Origin: an uncultured Bacteroidia bacterium
GTDB lineage: Bacteria; Bacteroidota; Bacteroidia; Bacteroidales; F082
Length of the DNA stretch: 49,414 nucleotides
Direction: 5' to 3'
Assembly (NCBI GenBank): GCA_902791165.1
Contig: CADAVB010000041.1
Location: 3,422-52,835 of the forward strand
This document shows positions 48,375 through 49,414 of this stretch, piece after piece; the stretch's first letter is position 1; each line of letters opens with the position of its first letter. The position numbers were made by a program, and so were the translations under genes. The notes below the pieces were generated by a model, which worked only from the letters and a program-made list of their open reading frames with translations, did no database searches and was not told the DNA's origin.

Positions 48375-49414
48375 ATGAAGAAACAGTATCAAGCAGTTAC
48401 GGCTGCCGAAGCCGTCAAAGTCATCAAGTCGGGCGACCACGTCCACATCAGTTCGGTGTCGAATGTGCCGCAATGTCTCATCAAGGCCCTGTGCGACCGA
48501 GGCCGCGCGGGCGAGTTGAAGAACGTCTATATCCATCACCTGCATACGGAAGGTGCCGCGCCTTACGTGAATCCGGAGTTTGAGGGCATTTTCCAGCACA
48601 ACGCCTTCTTCGTGGGTGCCAACGTGCGCGAAAGCGTGCAAAAAGGCCTGGCCGACTACATCCCTGTGTTCCTCGGCGAGACCTCGAAACTCTACCGCGA
48701 GGGCTACATCAAGTGCAACGTGGCCATGATTCAGGTGTGCCCTCCCGACAAGTTCGGCTATGTGTCGCTCGGCCCGTCGGTCGATGCCACTTTGGCCGCC
48801 ATGGAATGCGCCGACTTCGTCATCGCCGTGGTCAATAAATACGTGCCGCGCACACATGGCGACTCGCTCGTGCACCTCAGCAAAATCAACTATTTCGTCG
48901 AGGACGACTCGCCGCTGATCACGGTCGATATGCCTTCGCCTACCGAGGCAGAGCAGACCATCGGGCGCTATTGTGCCGAACTCATCGAAGACGGCGCGAC
49001 GCTCCAAATGGGCATCGGCAGCATCCCCAACGCCATCCTCTCGTGCCTCCACAACCACAAGGACATCGGCATCCACACCGAGATGTTCAGCGACGGCATA
49101 CTGCCCCTTATAAAAAAAGGTGTCATCAACGGCAGCAAAAAACGCTTGGACCGGGGCAAAATCGTTTCCACTTTCGTGATGGGTTCGCAGAAAATATACA
49201 ACTTCATCGACGGCAACCCCGAGGTGCTGCTGAAGGACGTGGAATACACCAACGACCCGTTCATCATTGCGCAACAGCCCAAGATGACCTCCATCAACTC
49301 GGCCATCCAAGTCGATTTGTCGGGGCAGGTGTGTGCCGACTCGCTCGGTGAGCGCATCTATTCCGGCGTGGGCGGCCAAATCGACTACGTTTATGGCGCG
49401 TCGCGCTCGAAGGG
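48375..49414 (+). CDS. Acetyl-CoA hydrolase/transferase family CoA-transferase (partial)
   Basis: The frame is open from the ATG at 48375 to the right edge (346 codons and 2 bases), so the 3-prime end is missing; full-length relatives have about 430-500 residues. It reads MKKQYQAVTAAEAVKVIKSG, then a glycine motif MGIGSIPNAI (G213, G215), the catalytic glutamate E236 in IHTEMFSDG, and GGQIDYVYGAS near the edge, matching class I CoA-transferases such as 4-hydroxybutyrate, butyryl or succinyl:acetate CoA-transferase. The substrate is not certain; 4-hydroxybutyrate CoA-transferase-like is the best guess. It lies behind a cobalamin riboswitch, so expression should fall when B12 is plentiful. Confidence 0.9.
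   Translation, partial: MKKQYQAVTAAEAVKVIKSGDHVHISSVSNVPQCLIKALCDRGRAGELKNVYIHHLHTEGAAPYVNPEFEGIFQHNAFFVGANVRESVQKGLADYIPVFLGETSKLYREGYIKCNVAMIQVCPPDKFGYVSLGPSVDATLAAMECADFVIAVVNKYVPRTHGDSLVHLSKINYFVEDDSPLITVDMPSPTEAEQTIGRYCAELIEDGATLQMGIGSIPNAILSCLHNHKDIGIHTEMFSDGILPLIKKGVINGSKKRLDRGKIVSTFVMGSQKIYNFIDGNPEVLLKDVEYTNDPFIIAQQPKMTSINSAIQVDLSGQVCADSLGERIYSGVGGQIDYVYGASRSK

Noticed and set aside
48270-49379. 369-codon minus-strand open frame at the right end
   Set aside because: It lies opposite the CoA-transferase gene and runs into the riboswitch. The plus-strand frame has the catalytic motifs and continues past the window.

Overview
The window looks like a chromosome segment of an uncultured-type member of the Bacteroidetes, probably order Bacteroidales. 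The evidence is: recurrent TAnnTTTG minus-7 promoter boxes with no Shine-Dalgarno signal; proteins with type IX secretion C-terminal domains (a gingipain-like C25 peptidase and a second secreted protein); a fused KorA plus KorB 2-oxoacid:ferredoxin oxidoreductase; a short bacteroidetal GyrB; and secreted tricorn- and S41-type peptidases. Species cannot be told from the sequence alone.

Layout. 1-8.6 kb: a TerB/J-domain protein, the C25 peptidase, an S41 processing peptidase that looks broken by an internal deletion, then a leftward run of GT2, GT4 and TsaC/Sua5 genes. 8.6-12.3 kb: an accessory patch with a polyvalent-type kinase, an alpha/beta hydrolase preceded by two hairpins, a RelE/ParE toxin-antitoxin pair, a small outer-membrane barrel protein and an unexplained structured intergenic stretch. 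12.3-15.1 kb: a VWA-type membrane protein and SlyD. 15.1-21.4 kb: a second accessory region with two ATPase genes (AAA_14/DUF4143 and ATPase_2/DUF234), each bracketed by its own hairpin repeats, an Abi_2/HEPN gene, and an AT-rich remnant/YD-repeat operon. 21.4-34.9 kb: mostly core genes (valS, tricorn protease, transglutaminase-like protein, a T9SS cargo protein, korAB, ferredoxin), interrupted by an 0.8-kb gene-poor stretch with REPIN-like palindromes and a gene tail. 35-37.7 kb: a lipoprotein gene split by a 20-bp tandem duplication, then a third ATPase inside 98-bp direct repeats made of hairpins. 37.7-40.8 kb: a compact leftward operon of a Ser/Thr-kinase/AAA+ fusion protein, a small YbjN-like protein and a GH2-like secreted protein without a catalytic barrel. 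40.8-48 kb: gyrB, a beta-barrel protein and a large TPR protein. 48.1 kb to the end: a cobalamin riboswitch in front of a CoA-transferase gene that runs off the window.

Best candidate for a new system: three ATPases with nuclease-like C-terminal regions, each sitting between copies of a locus-specific hairpin. The hairpins share an inner motif (A-run, CAT, GATT) but differ in their outer stem, and they lie just upstream of the minus-7 box. A fourth, ATPase-less pair sits at the promoter of the hydrolase near 9.8 kb. The second candidate is the kinase-AAA+ operon. Several start codons were moved downstream of the longest open frame, because the extra N-terminal codons would run through promoters or hairpins.
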